64,000 nucleotides of DNA from Quercus robur (taxonomy: Eukaryota; Streptophyta; Magnoliopsida; Fagales; Fagaceae), in the NCBI RefSeq assembly GCF_932294415.1, contig NC_065539.1, positions 35,008,501-35,072,500 on the forward strand, read 5' to 3'. Of this stretch, positions 61,631 to 64,000 are shown one piece after another. Below the pieces are notes generated by a model. That model was not told where the DNA came from and searched no databases. It was given only the letters and a program-made list of their open reading frames with translations. A program made the position numbers and the translations under genes. Each line of letters opens with the position of its first letter. Within the stretch, counting starts at the first letter, position 1.

Positions 61631-61870
61631 GGTCCGTTTGGATAAAATTGAAAACTGAAAACTAAAAAACATTGTAGTAAAATAATTTTTAAATGTGTAA
61701 ATAATACCGTGAGACCCTTTTTTAATAAAAAAATTGCTGAAAAGTGAAATTTGTGGATCCGTGAACAGTGTACGGGACCCACATGTGGCTGAAAATTGGT
61801 TGAAAAGTCAAACTTTTCGGCTAAAAAAAAAGGGTAGAAACGCAAACGTGCGTTTTGCGCTTCCCAAATG
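61631..61870. mobile_element. GTCCGTTTGGATA-type MITE, copy 4
   Basis: Left GTCCGTTTGGATA and right (reversed) GTGCATTTGGGAA form TIRs. The family core AATAATTTTTAAATGTGTAAAT is present. It is flanked by the heptamer ACTAAGG on both sides (61624-61630 and about 61873-61879). Confidence 0.75.
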
Positions 61871-61879
61871 CACACTAAG

Positions 61880-63579
61880 GCTTTTGTTTGAGAGTTCATA
61901 AGAGAATGAAATGAAATGGTCCTTAAAGAAATGGAATGTATTTAAGTAGGGAAAAGAATAGAATAGAATGAAATTAAAAAATCTTATTTAGATGTTTTAA
62001 AATAAAGGAATGGAATGTAAGTAACATTGTTGGGAAGTGACATTCAAAGAAATGAAATGGAATTATTTTATAATAACATTACTATTATACCCCTCATTTT
62101 AAAGAACATAAAAAATTACACTCCATGTGAATGTGCTTATTATTTACTTTCAAAATTCAAAGAAATAATAATAGTAAACTACATATTTATTGTCAACAAA
62201 ATTCAAAGCAATTCACGCATCACATATTTATTGTCAACAAAATAAACATTGTCTAAAATGCAAACAAATATCTTTTAAGGTCCATGCATGGTATAAAAAA
62301 ACTTATGTAATGAGTCTTGCCAAAACAAAATAAAATAACAAAATAAAGCAAATCTAAAGTTAGCCAAGAAATTCCACACTTTTTTTTTTTAATTTTTAGG
62401 CCTAGACATTAGTATCAATAGGAAACATTTGCGCTCATGGTCTTAAGTATATCATCATTCAAATCTATCTAAGTAAAAAATTAGTTACGATATTATTCCT
62501 ACTTAAAAAAATTATGGGCACATGTTCTATCATAATAATAAAGAAAATAGAAGTTGGATAAAATGGTGTAAATGGTTCCTCTCACTGGATTATTTTACAA
62601 GACCTTGGAATTTATAAAAGATGCTTTGAGATGATATAGTCTAACTAATTATGAATGTGTTACAACTACTCTAAAAATAAAACTGTTAAACTATAAACAT
62701 TAATTTTATTTGGGATTCAATAACATAAACAACTTGTTGCATAGTAGACCAATAACTCAAACACAATTTATTAAGGTATCTGGACTTAATTTTAAATTCA
62801 AAAACTAAGGCTCTATCGTCTATTTGATTAAAACAAATGGACTTAATTTAACATTCAAAACTAATTATTTGAGGCAAGCACGTAATCATACAGTTTTGAA
62901 GAAACCAATGGATAATTATAGAACACGTACATTAGCATTCACACAAAAGAAAATGATAGGAATTAAACATCATACAAGTGAAAATTTAACAGTTGAGTTC
63001 AGCTAGTTGGGTACGGCTGGACTTAACTAAGACAAGTAGGTAATCATACAATTTTGAAAAAACCAATGAATAATTGCAGAATACGTATAGTACACTAGCA
63101 TTCACACAAAAGACAATAATAGGAATTAAACTTCATGCAAGTGAAAAACTCACAGGATACGCTAGCATTCATAGAATACATATGTAAACAAAAGCTTTTT
63201 AATAGTAAATAAATCAATGAAATCAAAACAGCAGTGAGAGAAAGAAAGAGCAGCAAAGAGAGAGCAAAAATATTCATACGACTAGTTGAGAATAAAAAGG
63301 GCTAAGATTCAAGGGGTAATTTAGGAGTTTCAATAAAATTTTCATTAAACCTAATTTCATTCCCTCCTATTCCTCCCAATTTGGGGGGAATGAAAATTTA
63401 AGGTTTTGAGGGAAAATGAGGGAATGAGTGTTCCCTCCTAAATATTTCATTCCCTCCCACCTAAACTCCAAAACAAGGGAATAGACTTTCCATTTTCTCC
63501 GTTAAAACTCCCAAACAAGGGAAGGGGAGAATATTCTAAAAATATTTTTTTCATTCTATTCGATTCCCTCCTCCCAAAC
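61880..63579. mobile_element. Possible hAT-like element (1.7 kb)
   Basis: Left CTTTTGTTTGAGAG and right (reversed) CTTCGTTTGGGAG are imperfect TIRs, with ACTAAGG again on both sides. The interior is AT-rich without a transposase. It includes a tandem duplication at about 62870-63140 of a unit of about 163 bp (GTAATCATACA...CATTCACACAAAAGA). Confidence 0.5.
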
Positions 63580-63589
63580 GAAGACTAAG

Positions 63590-64000
63590 GATAGAAAGAA
63601 TTTCAATAAACTCATTACATTTCCTTTCGTTAGAAGAAAAAAAAGTAAATATTCTAAATCACTCTGATAACATTGACGTGTTTGGATCAACAATAGTGAC
63701 AAAATCAAAATAGATAGGACCTCATACCAATATTCGTCTACTGCAAGTGTGAGTCAACTCATCCTTTTATGGAAAATCAAAACTCCCCAAGCCACATCAT
63801 GAATAGTTAGATCACAAATTATTCCATAATTTTTTCGCCACAACTTTGACATTATAAACTATGAATGGTTAACCATCACTTTCACAAGGGCCCCCCATTT
63901 TTTCTTCACCAATCACACTCTGTCATGTCACAATTGTGGCAAGAAGTTGTGAAAATTTTTGTGATTCTAGACTTTTCCTTAGGGGCAAACAAGGACTTGA
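63590..64000. other. Intergenic with dispersed repeat
   Basis: About 63830-63985 is homologous to 36845-37000 (GTTAACCATCACTTWCACA, AAGTTGTGAAAATTTTTRT, CTAGACTTTTCC). No gene. Confidence 0.5.

Overview
This is a plant nuclear window from a eudicot, probably a woody species. It is AT-rich, has many-exon genes with long introns, and is crowded with transposable elements. The MITE and LINE families look like those of Fagaceae, but that placement is a weak inference. There are no prokaryotic features. Only two intact host genes are visible.

Layout. (1) 527-18657, minus strand: a 24-exon gene for a plant cyclopropane-fatty-acid synthase, with an N-terminal FAD/amine-oxidase-like half and a C-terminal SAM methyltransferase half. 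I assembled all 24 exons by splice site and phase; the reading frame closes at 874 residues. Intron 1 is 6.5 kb and holds a 0.63-kb direct duplication, and other introns hold a SINE and MITEs. A 1.18-kb Harbinger-like element lies just upstream of the gene. (2) 20.8-25.85 kb: a cluster of short Helitron-like elements, four of them joined exactly head to tail, plus a solo LTR. (3) 26.4-27.6 kb: a degenerate tandem array interrupted by a small TIR element. (4) 29.5-36.8 kb: a hAT-like MITE split by a young 6.64-kb LTR retrotransposon with no gag-pol, whose interior carries two related minisatellites (78 bp and 81 bp units). (5) 37.18-50 kb: an old minus-strand LINE split first by a plus-strand LINE with a 1175-residue ORF, then by an 8.3-kb CACTA-type element. 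The CACTA element contains a broken copy of a ribosome recycling factor gene, tandem repeats and another solo LTR. (6) 50.07-54.2 kb, minus strand: broken copies of an LdpA-like iron-sulphur protein gene and of the first exons of an NPG-related TPR gene, with a duplicated 5'-UTR segment. (7) 54895-59254, plus strand: an intact five-exon gene for a DUF810/MUN-domain (PATROL1-type) Munc13-like protein of 1039 residues. (8) 59.3-64 kb: intergenic sequence with MITEs.

The two intact genes have no evident functional link. The main interest is the nested, datable transposon architecture: gene capture by a CACTA element, a tandem Helitron array that shares an older MITE, and a non-autonomous retrotransposon that has amplified internal minisatellites. 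I found no clearly new biochemical system.
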